This document shows, piece after piece, positions 1-14,416 of a DNA stretch of 64,000 bases. Within the stretch, counting starts at the first letter, position 1. The number at the start of each line of letters is the position of its first letter. The position numbers and the translations under genes are program-made. The DNA is from Ferrovibrio sp. (GTDB lineage: Bacteria; Pseudomonadota; Alphaproteobacteria; Ferrovibrionales; Ferrovibrionaceae): assembly GCA_017991315.1 (NCBI GenBank), contig JAGOQS010000003.1, positions 248,001 through 312,000 on the forward strand, written 5' to 3'. The notes under the pieces are model-generated. The model did no database searches. It was not told the origin of the DNA and worked only from the letters and a program-made list of their open reading frames with translations.

Positions 1-39
1 CGGAATCTTCGCGCCATCCTGGTTAACAGGCGATAAAAG

Positions 40-74
40 CCCCGCAGGCAAAAGATTCCCCGCAAGCAAAAGAT

Positions 75-75
<1 letters not shown>
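40..75. repeat. Two tandem copies of an 18-nt unit
   Basis: The unit CCCCGCAGGCAAAAGATT (40-57) is followed at once by a copy with one change (58-75). The second copy runs into the stop codon of the histidine kinase gene on the minus strand. It looks like a simple local duplication in the 3' flank of that gene. No function is evident. Confidence 0.6.
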
Positions 76-2831
<2,756 letters not shown>

Positions 2832-3096
2832 GCCTGGGTTCTATCTCGTATGACGCTCGCACGCCAGCCGGCATGCTACCGCATGGTGTAGCGTCGAAGT
2901 GGAGTAAAAGAGGGTGGTATTCGAATTCTTTGCGGCCGCCGACGGGTTGCCGCCAACAGCCGCTAGGGCTATTCCTGTACTGGTTAAGGGTTGGGATTAT
3001 ACCCCAGCTATTGTGCAAAAAATCGAATACCCAGCGGACGGCCGACCTGCCATAAGCTACGGCACCCGCAGTAGAAGCGGAGCGACGGAGGAACTG

Positions 3097-4596
3097 ATGA
3101 CCAAGGACCTGCATCATTTTATCGGCGGCAAGAAGGTGGCGGGTACGTCCGGCCGGTTCCTCGACGTCTACAACCCGAGCACGGGCGAAGTTGGCGCGCG
3201 GGCGCCGCTGGCGACCAAGGCTGAAGTCGAGGCGGCGATTGCCGACAGCCAGAAGGCGTTCGAGACCTGGTCGCGGACCTCGCCGCTGGTGCGGGCGCGG
3301 GTGATGTTCAAGTTCAAGGAGCTCTGCGAGAAGCATGCCGACGAGATCGCGCTGCTGATCGCCAACGAGCATGGCAAGGTGGTGTCGGATGCGCGCGGTT
3401 CGCTGCAGCGCGGCCTCGAGGTGGTGGAATTCGCCTGCGGCATCCCGCATCTGCTGAAGGGCGAGTATTCCGACAGCGTGGCGACCGGCATCGACGTCTA
3501 TTCCATGCGCCAGGCGCTGGGCGTGGTGGCCGGCATCACGCCGTTCAACTTCCCCGCCATGGTGCCGATGTGGATGTTCGCGGTGGCGATTGCCTGCGGC
3601 AACACCTTCGTGCTGAAGCCGTCGGAGAAGGACCCGAGCTGCCCGCTGCGTCTGGCCGAGCTGATGCTGGAAGCCGGCGCGCCTCCGGGCGTGCTGAACT
3701 GCGTCATCGGCGACAAGGTATCGGTGGATACGCTGCTGACCGATCCGCGCATCCAGGCGATCAGCTTCGTCGGCTCGACGCCGATTGCGCAGTATGTCTA
3801 CGCCACGGCGGCAGCGCATGGTAAGCGTGTGCAGGCCATGGGCGGCGCCAAGAACCACATGATCGTGATGCCGGATGCCGATATGGATCAGGCCGTGGAC
3901 GCGCTGATCGGCGCTGGCTACGGCTCGGCCGGCGAGCGCTGCATGGCTGTCTCTGTCGCCGTGCCGGTGGGCAAGTCGACCGCCGACCGTCTGGTGGAGG
4001 CCCTGGCGCCGCGCGTGCGCGCCCTGAAGGTCGGCCCCAGCGTGGACAAGGATTCCGAGATGGGCCCGCTGGTGACGGCGGAGCATCTGGCCAAGGTGAA
4101 GGGCTATGTCGATACCGGGGTGCAGGAAGGCGCCAAGCTGGTGGTGGATGGCCGTGGCCTGAAGCTGCAGGGCTATGAGCAGGGCTTCTTCATGGGTGGC
4201 TGCCTGTTCGACAACGTGACGCCGGACATGCGCATCTACAAGGAAGAGATTTTCGGTCCCGTGCTGAGCGTGGTGCGCACCGAGAGCTTCGAGGAAGCAG
4301 CCAAGCTGCCGACCGAGCATGAATTCGGCAATGGCGTTGCGATCTTCACCCGCGACGGCGATGCGGCACGCGACTTCGCCGCCAAGGTGCAGGTCGGCAT
4401 GGTCGGCATCAATGTGCCGATCCCGGTGCCGCTGGCCTTCCACACCTTTGGCGGCTGGAAGCGCTCGGCTTTCGGCGACACCAACCAGCATGGTCCGGAA
4501 GGCGTGAAGTTCTTCACCAAGATCAAGACCGTCACCGCCCGTTGGCCCACCGGCATCCGTTCGGGTGCGGAGTTCAACATCCCGACCATGAAGTGA
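3097..4596 (+). CDS. mmsA: Methylmalonate-semialdehyde dehydrogenase (CoA-acylating)
   Basis: The 499-residue product is a CoA-dependent aldehyde dehydrogenase of valine and inositol catabolism. It converts methylmalonate semialdehyde plus CoA and NAD+ to propionyl-CoA and CO2. The nucleophile is Cys282 in the motif GERCMA. GGAKNH stands where ordinary ALDHs carry the Glu of ELGGK, a known MMSDH signature. The reading frame is open upstream to 2914, but ATG 3097 follows a good GGAGG site and gives the usual family length. It leads a run of valine-degradation genes with a 4-nt gap to the next gene. Its product is the substrate of PccAB encoded 6 kb downstream. Confidence 0.96.
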   Translation: MTKDLHHFIGGKKVAGTSGRFLDVYNPSTGEVGARAPLATKAEVEAAIADSQKAFETWSRTSPLVRARVMFKFKELCEKHADEIALLIANEHGKVVSDARGSLQRGLEVVEFACGIPHLLKGEYSDSVATGIDVYSMRQALGVVAGITPFNFPAMVPMWMFAVAIACGNTFVLKPSEKDPSCPLRLAELMLEAGAPPGVLNCVIGDKVSVDTLLTDPRIQAISFVGSTPIAQYVYATAAAHGKRVQAMGGAKNHMIVMPDADMDQAVDALIGAGYGSAGERCMAVSVAVPVGKSTADRLVEALAPRVRALKVGPSVDKDSEMGPLVTAEHLAKVKGYVDTGVQEGAKLVVDGRGLKLQGYEQGFFMGGCLFDNVTPDMRIYKEEIFGPVLSVVRTESFEEAAKLPTEHEFGNGVAIFTRDGDAARDFAAKVQVGMVGINVPIPVPLAFHTFGGWKRSAFGDTNQHGPEGVKFFTKIKTVTARWPTGIRSGAEFNIPTMK

Positions 4597-4600
4597 CGCC

Positions 4601-5752
4601 ATGTCCTTCGGTCTGACCGAGGACCAGCGCGCCATCCAGGAGATGGCGCGCCGCTTCGCTGCGGAAAAACTGCAGCCGGGCGCGGCGAAATGGGATGCCG
4701 AGAAGATTTTCCCCGAGGCCGAACTGCGTGAAGCGGCAGCCCTGGGTTTCGCCGGCATCTATGTCCGCGACGATGTCGGCGGCTCTGACCTGACGCGGTT
4801 CGATGCCGCGCTGGTATTCGAGGAACTGGCGGCCGGCTGCACCTCGACGGCGGCCTATATCTCGATCCACAACATGGCGTCGTGGATGATCGACCGCTTC
4901 GGCAACGAGGAACAGCGCCAGCGCTTCCTGCCGAAGCTGACCAGCATGGAGCATTTCGCCTCCTACTGCCTCACCGAGCCGAATGCCGGCTCGGATGCGG
5001 CCGCCTTGCAGACCCGCGCTGTGGATGCTGGCGACCATTATGTTTTGAACGGCACCAAAGCCTTCATCTCCGGCGGTGGGCGTTCGGATATCTATGTCTG
5101 CATGGTGCGTACCGGCGAACCGGGTTCGCGTGGCGTTTCCTGCATTGTGGTGGAGAATGGCACAAAGGGCCTGAGTTTCGGCGCGCAGGAAAAGAAACTC
5201 GGCTGGAATTCGCAGCCCACGGCAATGGTGATCTTCGAGGATTGCCGCGTGCCGAAAGCCAACCGCATCGGCGCCGAAGGCGAGGGTTTCCGCATCGCCA
5301 TGGCCGGCCTGGATGGCGGCCGGCTGAATATCGGTGCCTGCTCGATCGGTGCCGCCAAGGCCTGCCTCACCATCGCGCGCGAGCATGTCGCCACCCGCAA
5401 GCAGTTTGGCAATGCCATCGCCAGTTTCCAGGCGACGCAGTTCAAGCTCGCCGACATGGCGACCGACCTGGCTGCCGCGCGGCTGATGATCCGCAATGCT
5501 GCCGCCATGCTGGATGCCAAGCATCCGGAGGTGACGATGTATTGCGCCATGGCCAAGCGTTTCGCCACCGATGCCGGCTTTGCCATCTGCAACGAGGCTT
5601 TGCAGTTGCATGGCGGCTATGGCTATCTGAAGGATTATCCGGTGGAGCGCTATCTGCGCGATACCCGCGTGCACCAGATCCTTGAAGGCACCAACGAGAT
5701 CATGCGCGTGATCGTGTCGCGGTCGCTGCTGTCCGGCTCGTTCCTGGATTGA
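4601..5752 (+). CDS. Acyl-CoA dehydrogenase, probably isobutyryl-CoA dehydrogenase
   Basis: This is a 383-residue FAD flavoenzyme of the acyl-CoA dehydrogenase family with complete N-terminal, middle and C-terminal domains. The catalytic base is Glu362 in EGTNEIMR, the position used by short- and branched-chain enzymes. [11 protein letters not shown] is a flavin/substrate loop signature. The setting between mmsA and a 3-hydroxyisobutyryl-CoA hydrolase suggests isobutyryl-CoA to methacrylyl-CoA oxidation, giving electrons to ETF. The gene starts 4 nt after mmsA with only a weak Shine-Dalgarno sequence, so translational coupling is likely. Substrate choice among branched short-chain acyl-CoAs is inferred from context. 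Confidence 0.92.
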   Translation: MSFGLTEDQRAIQEMARRFAAEKLQPGAAKWDAEKIFPEAELREAAALGFAGIYVRDDVGGSDLTRFDAALVFEELAAGCTSTAAYISIHNMASWMIDRFGNEEQRQRFLPKLTSMEHFASYCLTEPNAGSDAAALQTRAVDAGDHYVLNGTKAFISGGGRSDIYVCMVRTGEPGSRGVSCIVVENGTKGLSFGAQEKKLGWNSQPTAMVIFEDCRVPKANRIGAEGEGFRIAMAGLDGGRLNIGACSIGAAKACLTIAREHVATRKQFGNAIASFQATQFKLADMATDLAAARLMIRNAAAMLDAKHPEVTMYCAMAKRFATDAGFAICNEALQLHGGYGYLKDYPVERYLRDTRVHQILEGTNEIMRVIVSRSLLSGSFLD

Positions 5753-5762
5753 GATAAGAAAT

Positions 5763-6809
5763 ATGACTGATGAGATTCTGTTTTCCGTCCAGAACGGGCT
5801 TGGCATCATCCAGTTGAACCGCCCGGCGGCGCTGAACGCGCTGAATCACGCCATGTGTGTGCCGCTGGAGAAGACTCTGCGGCAATGGAGCACCGACACC
5901 GCGATCAAGGCCGTGCTGATCAAGGGCACCGGAGAGAAGGCATTCTGTGCCGGCGGCGATATCCGGCATCTGACGGCACCGGGTGAGGAGGGCCGTGCCG
6001 GTGCGCGCGCTTTCTGGAACACGGAATACCGCGCCAATACCTTGATTGCTGAAATGCAAAAGCCGTTCATCGCCTTGATCGACGGTATCTTCATGGGCGG
6101 CGGCGTCGGCCTTTCGGTGCATGGCAGCCATCGCGTGATCAGCGAACAGGCGCTGTTCGCCATGCCGGAAACCGGTATCGGCCTGTTCCCCGATGTCGGA
6201 GGCACTTATTTCCTGCCACGCCTCAAGGGCGAACTCGGCACGTATCTGGGCCTCACCGGCGCGCGGCTGAAATCGGCGGATGTGCTGCATGCCGGCATCG
6301 CCACCCATTGCGTCAAGCGTGCCGATCACGCTGCGCTGGAAGCGGCGCTGATCGCCGCGCCGCTCACTGACAAGGCTTCGGTGGATGCCGTGATCATGCC
6401 GTTCCAGCATGATCCGGGCCCGGCACCGCTGGCGCCGCATCTCGGCCTGATCGACCTGTTGTTCGCTGGTGACAGCGTGGCAGAGGTGATGCAGCAGCTC
6501 GGTGCCTCGGATGGTTTCGGCGTTGAGCAGGCGAAGCTGATCCGCACCAAGTCACCGACCTCGGTGAAGTTGACCTTCGCGCAGCTCCGTCGTGGCCGCA
6601 GCCTGAATTTCCGCGACTGCATGAAGCTGGAATGGCGCATGTGCAATCATGTGCTCGGCGGCCATGACTTTTATGAAGGCGTGCGTGCCGTGATCGTTGA
6701 TAAGGACCACGCACCGCGCTGGCAGCCGGCAACGCTGGAAGAAGTGTCAGACGCCTATATCGAAAGCTATTTCGCTGCCCTGCCGGATGGTGATCTGCTT
6801 TTCGACTGA
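5763..6809 (+). CDS. 3-hydroxyisobutyryl-CoA hydrolase (crotonase fold)
   Basis: The 348-residue protein belongs to the HIBCH subgroup of the enoyl-CoA hydratase/isomerase superfamily, longer than ordinary hydratases because of a C-terminal extension. The oxyanion-hole region KAFCAGGDIR and the active-site stretch MPETGIGLFPDVGGTYFL, with Glu136, are typical of HIBCH. It hydrolyses 3-hydroxyisobutyryl-CoA to free 3-hydroxyisobutyrate, the step before MmsB encoded next. The gene lies 10 nt after the acyl-CoA dehydrogenase. The hydratase that would make its substrate could be the crotonase at 7734-8519 or another enoyl-CoA hydratase elsewhere. Confidence 0.92.
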   Translation: MTDEILFSVQNGLGIIQLNRPAALNALNHAMCVPLEKTLRQWSTDTAIKAVLIKGTGEKAFCAGGDIRHLTAPGEEGRAGARAFWNTEYRANTLIAEMQKPFIALIDGIFMGGGVGLSVHGSHRVISEQALFAMPETGIGLFPDVGGTYFLPRLKGELGTYLGLTGARLKSADVLHAGIATHCVKRADHAALEAALIAAPLTDKASVDAVIMPFQHDPGPAPLAPHLGLIDLLFAGDSVAEVMQQLGASDGFGVEQAKLIRTKSPTSVKLTFAQLRRGRSLNFRDCMKLEWRMCNHVLGGHDFYEGVRAVIVDKDHAPRWQPATLEEVSDAYIESYFAALPDGDLLFD

Positions 6810-6840
6810 TACAGACATAAAGAAACCCAGGGAGAGAGAC

Positions 6841-7734
6841 ATGAAGAGCATCGGTTTCATCGGCGTCGGCAATATGGGTGGGCCGATGGCGCGCAACCTG
6901 CTGAAGGCCGGCTATGCCGTGAAGGCGTTCGACCTCAGCGCCGAGGCGGTTGCCCGCGTGGTCGAGGCCGGCGGCACCAAAGCCGCTACGGCGCAGGAAG
7001 CCGCCAGCGATGTCGATGCCGTGGTCACCATGCTGCCGGCCGGCAAGCATGTGCGCGATGTCTATACCGGGTCCAAGGGCATTCTTTCCGTCGCCAAGCC
7101 GAACACGCTGTTCATCGATTCTTCCACCATCGACGTGAAGACGGCGCGCGAAGTGATTGCCGCCGCCGAAGCCAAGGGCATGCGCATGCTGGATGCGCCG
7201 GTCTCGGGCGGCGTGGCGGGGGCGGAGAATGCTGCGCTCACCTTCATGGTCGGCGGCCGTGATGATGCCTTCGCGGCGGCCAGGCCTTTGCTGGAAAAGA
7301 TGGGCAAGAAGATCGTGCATGCTGGCGGCGCCGGTAACGGCCAGGTCGCCAAGGTGTGCAACAACATGGTGCTCGGCATCACCATGAATGCCATCTCCGA
7401 AGCCTTCGTGATGGGCGAGAAGCTCGGCCTGGCGCCGCAGGCGATGTTTGATATCGTCTCGGCGTCGTCGGGTTCCTGCTGGGCGCTGATCAACCATTGC
7501 CCGGTGCCGGGTCCGGTGCCGACCTCGGCCGCCAACCGCGACTACAAGCCGGGCTTCGCCGCCGATCTGATGCTGAAGGACCTCAAGCTTTCCCAGGAAG
7601 CGGCGCGCGCCGCCGGCGTGGTCACGCCGCTGGGTGCCGAGGCCACCGCGCTCTATTCCGAATTCGTCAATGCCGGTCATGGCGCGCTGGATTACTCGGC
7701 GATCATCAAGTCGGTGCAAACCGGAGCCAAATAA
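6841..7734 (+). CDS. mmsB: 3-hydroxyisobutyrate dehydrogenase
   Basis: This 297-residue beta-hydroxyacid dehydrogenase oxidises 3-hydroxyisobutyrate to methylmalonate semialdehyde, the MmsA substrate, with NAD+. The N-terminal Rossmann motif GFIGVGNMGGPMARNL is intact. The substrate loop DAPVSGG and the catalytic Lys171 in GNGQVAKVCNN match the family. The start at 6841 is supported by GGGAGAGAGAC just upstream; the frame stays open further upstream inside the previous gene. The stop codon overlaps the next start (TAATG), so the following crotonase gene is translationally coupled. Confidence 0.95.
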   Translation: MKSIGFIGVGNMGGPMARNLLKAGYAVKAFDLSAEAVARVVEAGGTKAATAQEAASDVDAVVTMLPAGKHVRDVYTGSKGILSVAKPNTLFIDSSTIDVKTAREVIAAAEAKGMRMLDAPVSGGVAGAENAALTFMVGGRDDAFAAARPLLEKMGKKIVHAGGAGNGQVAKVCNNMVLGITMNAISEAFVMGEKLGLAPQAMFDIVSASSGSCWALINHCPVPGPVPTSAANRDYKPGFAADLMLKDLKLSQEAARAAGVVTPLGAEATALYSEFVNAGHGALDYSAIIKSVQTGAK

Positions 7735-8519
7735 TGTTGAGCCTGGAGCGTCGCGGCCGCGTCGCATTGCTGCGTTTTGATCGCGGCGATGGCCGCAATG
7801 CGCTCTCGGTGCTGGCGATGCGGGCCTTGCGCCAGGCCTTCGACGATCTGGCCAATGCGCCCGAGCCGCCGAATGCGCTGGTGCTGGTCGGTGCCGCCGA
7901 TGTGTTCTCGGTCGGCTTCGATCTCAAGGACCCGATGCTGGCGACCATTGCCAGCGCCAGCGTGCCGGAGCGCATGCAGGGGCCGCTGGCCGGTGCCGCG
8001 ATGTGCAAGGCGCTGAGCGGTCTTGAATGCTACACCATTGCCGCGGTTGAAGGCTGGTGCCTCGGTGGCGGCCTGGCGCTGGCGAGTGCGGCCGATCTGG
8101 TGGTGGCGAGCGAGGGCGCCAGGCTTGGTCTGCCGGAAGTGGATCGCGGCATGAATTTGAGCTGGACGGCGTTGCCGCGCCTCATCGCGCGTTGCGGTCC
8201 GGCAGCAGCGAAGCGGCTCGCGATCCTCGGTGAAGTTTCAGATAGTGAAACATTACGGCGGCTGGGCGCTGTTGATGAAGTGGTGCCGAACGGTTCCACA
8301 TTGGAACATGCGCTAGCGTTGGCTGAAATCGCAGCAGCAAAGCCGCCACTCGCGGTACGCATGATCAAGCGCGGCGCCAATGCATACACCGAAGGTTTGA
8401 TTCAGATGGCGTCTGCTCTGGATGCAGAGCAATTCGCGCTCATGACCATGACCGAGGACTTCGCGGAAAGCCTGGCGGCCTTCAAAGCCAAGCGCCCGCC
8501 AGACTTTCGCGGCCGCTAA
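7734..8519 (+). CDS. Enoyl-CoA hydratase/isomerase family protein
   Basis: The 261-residue crotonase-fold protein begins with ATG overlapping the mmsB stop codon by one base. It has the first oxyanion-hole segment (DVFSVGFDLKD, in place of the usual CAGADL) and the second GWCLGGGLALASAADLV. The position of the usual second catalytic Glu reads GLPEVDRGMN, so one acidic residue is kept. Its place at the end of the valine operon suggests it acts as methacrylyl-CoA hydratase or a related hydratase, but sequence alone does not fix the substrate. Confidence 0.85.
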   Translation: MLSLERRGRVALLRFDRGDGRNALSVLAMRALRQAFDDLANAPEPPNALVLVGAADVFSVGFDLKDPMLATIASASVPERMQGPLAGAAMCKALSGLECYTIAAVEGWCLGGGLALASAADLVVASEGARLGLPEVDRGMNLSWTALPRLIARCGPAAAKRLAILGEVSDSETLRRLGAVDEVVPNGSTLEHALALAEIAAAKPPLAVRMIKRGANAYTEGLIQMASALDAEQFALMTMTEDFAESLAAFKAKRPPDFRGR

Positions 8520-8707
8520 GATCGGCAAGAAATCAGTCGAAATCTGTCAGATTGATTGTAACCATCTGTTATTAATCATAAATATCCGGTTGCCGGCCCC
8601 CCGGCGGCGGGCGTATCATCCTTCGCATTCAAATGAATCGGCTGGGTGGCGAAGCGGGGGATGCTGCGTCGCACAGTGATCCTTTTAGCGTTTCCGGGGG
8701 ATGGCGC

Positions 8708-9961
8708 GTGACAGCGTCGCGTATGGAAAACAGGCAGCGTCCAAAAGTAGGCTACGGCGAGTTGCTCGCTGCAATTGCCGACCATGAAAAGTATCGCCAG
8801 CGCCTCGCTGGCGGGCGGCGCTCGATTTTCCAATTCCGCGATCTTTCCAATTTGACAATGGCTGGTGCCGATTTGGCCGGCGCCGATTTCACCGGCTGCA
8901 AGATGCAGGGCGTCAATCTGGCGGAGACCAATCTGAGCCAGGCCGTGCTCTATGCCTGTGACCTGCGCGGCGCCAATCTGCAAGGCGCGCGGCTGGAGCG
9001 CGCCGACCTGCGCGGCGCGTCCTTGCGCGGCGCTGACTTGACCGGCGCGCGGCTGCTGGATGCTGACATGCGCGATGGCGTGGTGGCCGAGCGCGACAAA
9101 TACGGCAATGTCCATATCAAGAAGCCGGACCATGATCCGGTGGATCTCGGTGGCGCCAAGATGGTGGCGGTGGATCTCACCGGCGCCGATCTTTCCGGCG
9201 TCGCCGCAGGGCGCACCGATTTCACCGATGCGATCATGGTGAACTGCATCCTGACACGCGCCAATCTTGCTGCCGCACGGCTTGAAGGCGCCAACCTTTC
9301 CGGTGCCGATCTCTCCGGCGCCAACCTGAAGGATGCCACACTGCGCGGCGCCGTGATGGTCGGTGCCAAGATGGAGAATGCGCTGCTGGCCGGCACCGAT
9401 GTCGAAGGCGTGCTCGATGACAAGCCGAAAGGCCGGCCGCTGGCCGATCTCGGCGTGCCGATCGACGAAGCCTTGAAACTCTATGCCCAATGGCTGGGCA
9501 CCGGCGGCGAGCAGGGCAAGCTGTTCGATTTCAGCGAACTCGACCTGCGCGCCATCGGCCCGAAGCCGGGCGTGATCCTCACCGGCGCCAACCTCAAGGG
9601 CTCCATTCTTCAGGGTTTGAACCTGCAGCGCGCTATGCTGCAGGGGGCCAAACTGATGGATGCCGACCTGCGCGACTGCAATCTTATGGGTGCCGATCTG
9701 CGCGGCGCCAACCTGGCCGGCGCACAGATGGTGCGCGCGGATTTGCGCGATGCCAATCTCGGGCCGCTGATCATGCCGGGCAACCGGCTGTTTCCGGCCA
9801 ATATGACCGGGGCGGTGCTGCGCGGCGCCGACATGCGCGGCGCGCAGTTGCGCAGCGCGGTGATGGACGAGGTCGATCTGGCCCGCGCCATGCTGGATGG
9901 TGCCGACCTGACCGATTGCCGGCTGCCCGAAACGCCGGTTTCTAGCCGCCGCAAGGCCTGA
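8708..9961 (+). CDS. Pentapeptide-repeat protein
   Basis: Most of the protein is built from A(D/N)LXX pentapeptides, which fold as a right-handed quadrilateral beta-helix. From the chosen start it has 417 residues: a short helical N-terminus, a first repeat block, a non-repeat loop around KYGNVHIKKPDHD, a second block, a helical linker with LYAQWLGTGGEQG, and a last block. The GTG start at 8708 is preceded by GGGGGA at good spacing. An in-frame ATG at 8633 would add 25 residues but has no visible Shine-Dalgarno sequence. No signal peptide or membrane segment is seen. Function is unknown. The architecture matches the second pentapeptide protein at 55061-56023. Confidence 0.85.
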   Translation: MTASRMENRQRPKVGYGELLAAIADHEKYRQRLAGGRRSIFQFRDLSNLTMAGADLAGADFTGCKMQGVNLAETNLSQAVLYACDLRGANLQGARLERADLRGASLRGADLTGARLLDADMRDGVVAERDKYGNVHIKKPDHDPVDLGGAKMVAVDLTGADLSGVAAGRTDFTDAIMVNCILTRANLAAARLEGANLSGADLSGANLKDATLRGAVMVGAKMENALLAGTDVEGVLDDKPKGRPLADLGVPIDEALKLYAQWLGTGGEQGKLFDFSELDLRAIGPKPGVILTGANLKGSILQGLNLQRAMLQGAKLMDADLRDCNLMGADLRGANLAGAQMVRADLRDANLGPLIMPGNRLFPANMTGAVLRGADMRGAQLRSAVMDEVDLARAMLDGADLTDCRLPETPVSSRRKA

Positions 9962-10121
9962 TTTCCGCCATAGGCTGAACTGTTCGCCTACCGACGATCT
10001 TCACCCGATCAGCGAGTAATTTGTTGCGCTTCTGGCTATTTTGCAGTGCGATACATTGTGCTATTCGAGAGAAATCTAACGCGTGTAAGGTAGCCCTGAC
10101 AGGGCAATAGGGGGACGTGTA

Positions 10122-11654
10122 ATGCAGGACATTATCCGGCAACTCGAGGAGAAGCGCGCTGAGGCGCGCGCCGGTGGCGGCGATAAACGCATCGCCGCGC
10201 AGCATGCCAAGGGCAAGCTGACCGCGCGGGAACGCATCGAGTTGCTGCTCGATCCCGGCTCCTTCGAGGAGTGGGACATGTTCATGGAGCATGACTGCAC
10301 CGATTTCGGCATGGCCGAGCAGAAGGTGGCAGGCGACGGCGTTGTTACCGGCTCGGGCACCATCAACGGTCGCCTGGTCTTCGTCTTCAGCCAGGATTTC
10401 ACCGTGTTCGGCGGCTCGCTCTCGGCCAGCCACGCCAAGAAAATCTGCAAGATCATGGATCAGGCGCTGAAAGTCGGCGCCCCAGTGATCGGCCTCAACG
10501 ATTCCGGCGGCGCCCGCATCCAGGAAGGCGTCGACAGCCTCGCCGGCTACGCCGAGGTGTTCCAGCGCAACGTGCTGGCGTCGGGCGTGGTGCCGCAGAT
10601 TTCGGTGATCATGGGCCCCTGCGCCGGCGGCGCGGTTTACAGCCCGGCGATGACCGACTTCATCTTCATGGTGAAGGACTCATCCTACATGTTCGTCACC
10701 GGCCCCGATGTGGTGAAGACGGTGACGCAGGAAGTGGTGACGCAGGAGCAGCTTGGCGGCGCCGTGACCCACACCACCAAGTCCTCGGTGGCCGACAATG
10801 CCTACGAGAACGATGTCGAGGCGCTGGTGCAGGTGCGCCGCCTGATGGGCTTCCTGCCGCTCTCCAACCGCGAGAAGCCGCCGGCACGCGAAAGCTTCGA
10901 TCCGATCGAACGCCAGGAAACCTCGCTCGATACCCTGGTGCCGCCGAATCCGAACAAACCCTACGACATGAAGGAGCTGATCGAGAAGGTGGTCGATGAC
11001 GGCGACTTCTTCGAGATTCAGCCGAGCTTCGCCAAGAATATCCTCACCGGCTTTGCCCGCATCGGCGGTCAGCCCGTCGGCATCGTCGCCAACCAGCCGA
11101 TGGTGCTGGCCGGCTGCCTCGATATCGACTCCAGCCGCAAGGCGGCGCGCTTCGTGCGCTTCTGCGACTGCTTCGAGATTCCGATTGTCACCTTCGTCGA
11201 CGTACCCGGCTTCCTGCCCGGCACGGCGCAGGAATATGGCGGTATCATCAAGCATGGCGCCAAGCTGCTGTTCGCCTATGCCGAGGCGACGGTGCCGAAG
11301 GTGACGGTGATCACCCGCAAGGCCTATGGCGGCGCCTATGACGTGATGAGTTCCAAGCATCTGCGCGGTGATGTCAACTACGCCTGGCCCTCGGCGGAAA
11401 TCGCCGTGATGGGGCCGAAGGGCGCGGTGGAAATCATCTTCCGCTCTGAGATCGGCGATGCCGCCAAGATCGCGGCGCGCACCGAGGAATATCGTCAGAA
11501 ATTCGCCAATCCCTTCGTTGCCGGCCATCGCGGCTTCATCGACGATGTGATCATGCCGCATAACACGCGCTACCGGATTGCGCGCTCTCTCGCCATGCTG
11601 CGGGACAAGGAGTTGCAGAATCCGTGGAAGAAGCACGACAACATCCCGCTGTGA
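10122..11654 (+). CDS. pccB: Propionyl-CoA carboxylase beta subunit (carboxyltransferase)
   Basis: The 510-residue carboxyltransferase subunit transfers CO2 from carboxybiotin on PccA to propionyl-CoA, giving methylmalonyl-CoA. Both crotonase-like halves are present, with [11 protein letters not shown] and [12 protein letters not shown] in the first half and [13 protein letters not shown] and [10 protein letters not shown] in the second. The length is typical of PccB. A GGGGGA ribosome site precedes the start, and 160 nt of non-coding DNA separate it from the pentapeptide gene, so this probably begins a pccB-pccA-bioY operon. An acetyl-CoA or methylcrotonyl-CoA carboxylase role is less likely on sequence length and context. 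Confidence 0.95.
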   Translation: MQDIIRQLEEKRAEARAGGGDKRIAAQHAKGKLTARERIELLLDPGSFEEWDMFMEHDCTDFGMAEQKVAGDGVVTGSGTINGRLVFVFSQDFTVFGGSLSASHAKKICKIMDQALKVGAPVIGLNDSGGARIQEGVDSLAGYAEVFQRNVLASGVVPQISVIMGPCAGGAVYSPAMTDFIFMVKDSSYMFVTGPDVVKTVTQEVVTQEQLGGAVTHTTKSSVADNAYENDVEALVQVRRLMGFLPLSNREKPPARESFDPIERQETSLDTLVPPNPNKPYDMKELIEKVVDDGDFFEIQPSFAKNILTGFARIGGQPVGIVANQPMVLAGCLDIDSSRKAARFVRFCDCFEIPIVTFVDVPGFLPGTAQEYGGIIKHGAKLLFAYAEATVPKVTVITRKAYGGAYDVMSSKHLRGDVNYAWPSAEIAVMGPKGAVEIIFRSEIGDAAKIAARTEEYRQKFANPFVAGHRGFIDDVIMPHNTRYRIARSLAMLRDKELQNPWKKHDNIPL

Positions 11655-11668
11655 GCGAGCGCAAAACA

Positions 11669-13714
<2,046 letters not shown>

Positions 13715-13727
13715 GGGAGAAACAGAC

Positions 13728-14312
13728 ATGACCACGACGACGCTCAACCCGACCCTGCTGAAGCATGTGGCGCCCGGCATGAAAGCCTGGCGCGTTGCCC
13801 TGGCGATGCTGGCCGGTTCTGCTCTGCTGGCGATTTCGGCCAAGGTGCAGGTGCCGTTCTGGCCGGTGCCGATGACCTTGCAGACACTGGCCATCCTGGC
13901 GATCGGCATGACGTTCGGCAGCCGCCTCGGTGCTGCAACCGTGCTGCTCTATCTCGCGGAAGGCTTCGTCGGTCTGCCGGTCTTTGCCGGTGCTGCTGCC
14001 GGTCCGGCCTATTTCGCCGGCCCCACGGCGGGCTACCTGATTGGCTTCGTGGCTTCGGCCTGGCTGATCGGCTGGCTGGCTGAGCGCGGCTGGGATCGCT
14101 CGCTGCTGCGCTGCCTGATCGCCATGGCGGTCGGCCATGCCGTGGTGTTTGTGTTCGGCGTGAGCTGGCTCGCCACGCTGGTGGGCGTGCAGAAGGCTTT
14201 GGCCGCTGGCCTCTATCCCTTCTGGGCCGCCACCCTGGTGAAGACCCTGCTCGGTGTTGCCGTGATGCAGGCCGCCTGGCATCTGGCGCTGAAGCGTCGC
14301 AGCCAGGGTTAA
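13728..14312 (+). CDS. bioY: Biotin transporter BioY (ECF S-component)
   Basis: This 194-residue membrane protein of about six helices has the BioY signature region KVQVPFWPVPMTLQTLAIL near residues 39-57 and a glycine-rich stretch (LAEGFVGLPVFAGAAAGPAYFAGP). BioY binds and imports biotin, alone or with an ECF energising module. None is encoded nearby, as is common in Alphaproteobacteria. It follows pccA by 13 nt, so uptake of the cofactor is co-expressed with the biotin enzyme that needs it. The gene ends at a palindromic repeat pair that probably terminates transcription. Confidence 0.95.
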   Translation: MTTTTLNPTLLKHVAPGMKAWRVALAMLAGSALLAISAKVQVPFWPVPMTLQTLAILAIGMTFGSRLGAATVLLYLAEGFVGLPVFAGAAAGPAYFAGPTAGYLIGFVASAWLIGWLAERGWDRSLLRCLIAMAVGHAVVFVFGVSWLATLVGVQKALAAGLYPFWAATLVKTLLGVAVMQAAWHLALKRRSQG

Positions 14313-14324
14313 ACATCCATCATC

Positions 14325-14402
14325 GTCATGCGCGGACTTGATCCGCGCATCTCTTCTCGACTTCCGGAAATGAGATACCCGCGTCAAGCGCGGGTATGAC
14401 GA
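14325..14402. repeat. Pair of inverted 28-nt palindromic repeat units (bioY/recG convergent gap)
   Basis: Unit one (14325-14352) begins CGTCATGCGCGGACTTGATC and forms a hairpin of GCGCGGA with TCCGCGC. Unit two (14375-14402), in opposite orientation, has the stem ATACCCGCG/CGCGGGTAT. The same unit type occurs at 24883, 29763 and 61303. The pair lies between the ends of bioY and recG, so it could end transcription from both sides. Confidence 0.8.
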
Positions 14403-14416
14403 GTTTGCTGTTGTTG

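Noticed and set aside
9962..10121. Possible PccR/ScfR-type site (TTTTGCAG near a TTTGTTGC) upstream of pccB
   Set aside because: Half-sites are imperfect and widely spaced, and no such regulator gene is in the window; too weak to list.
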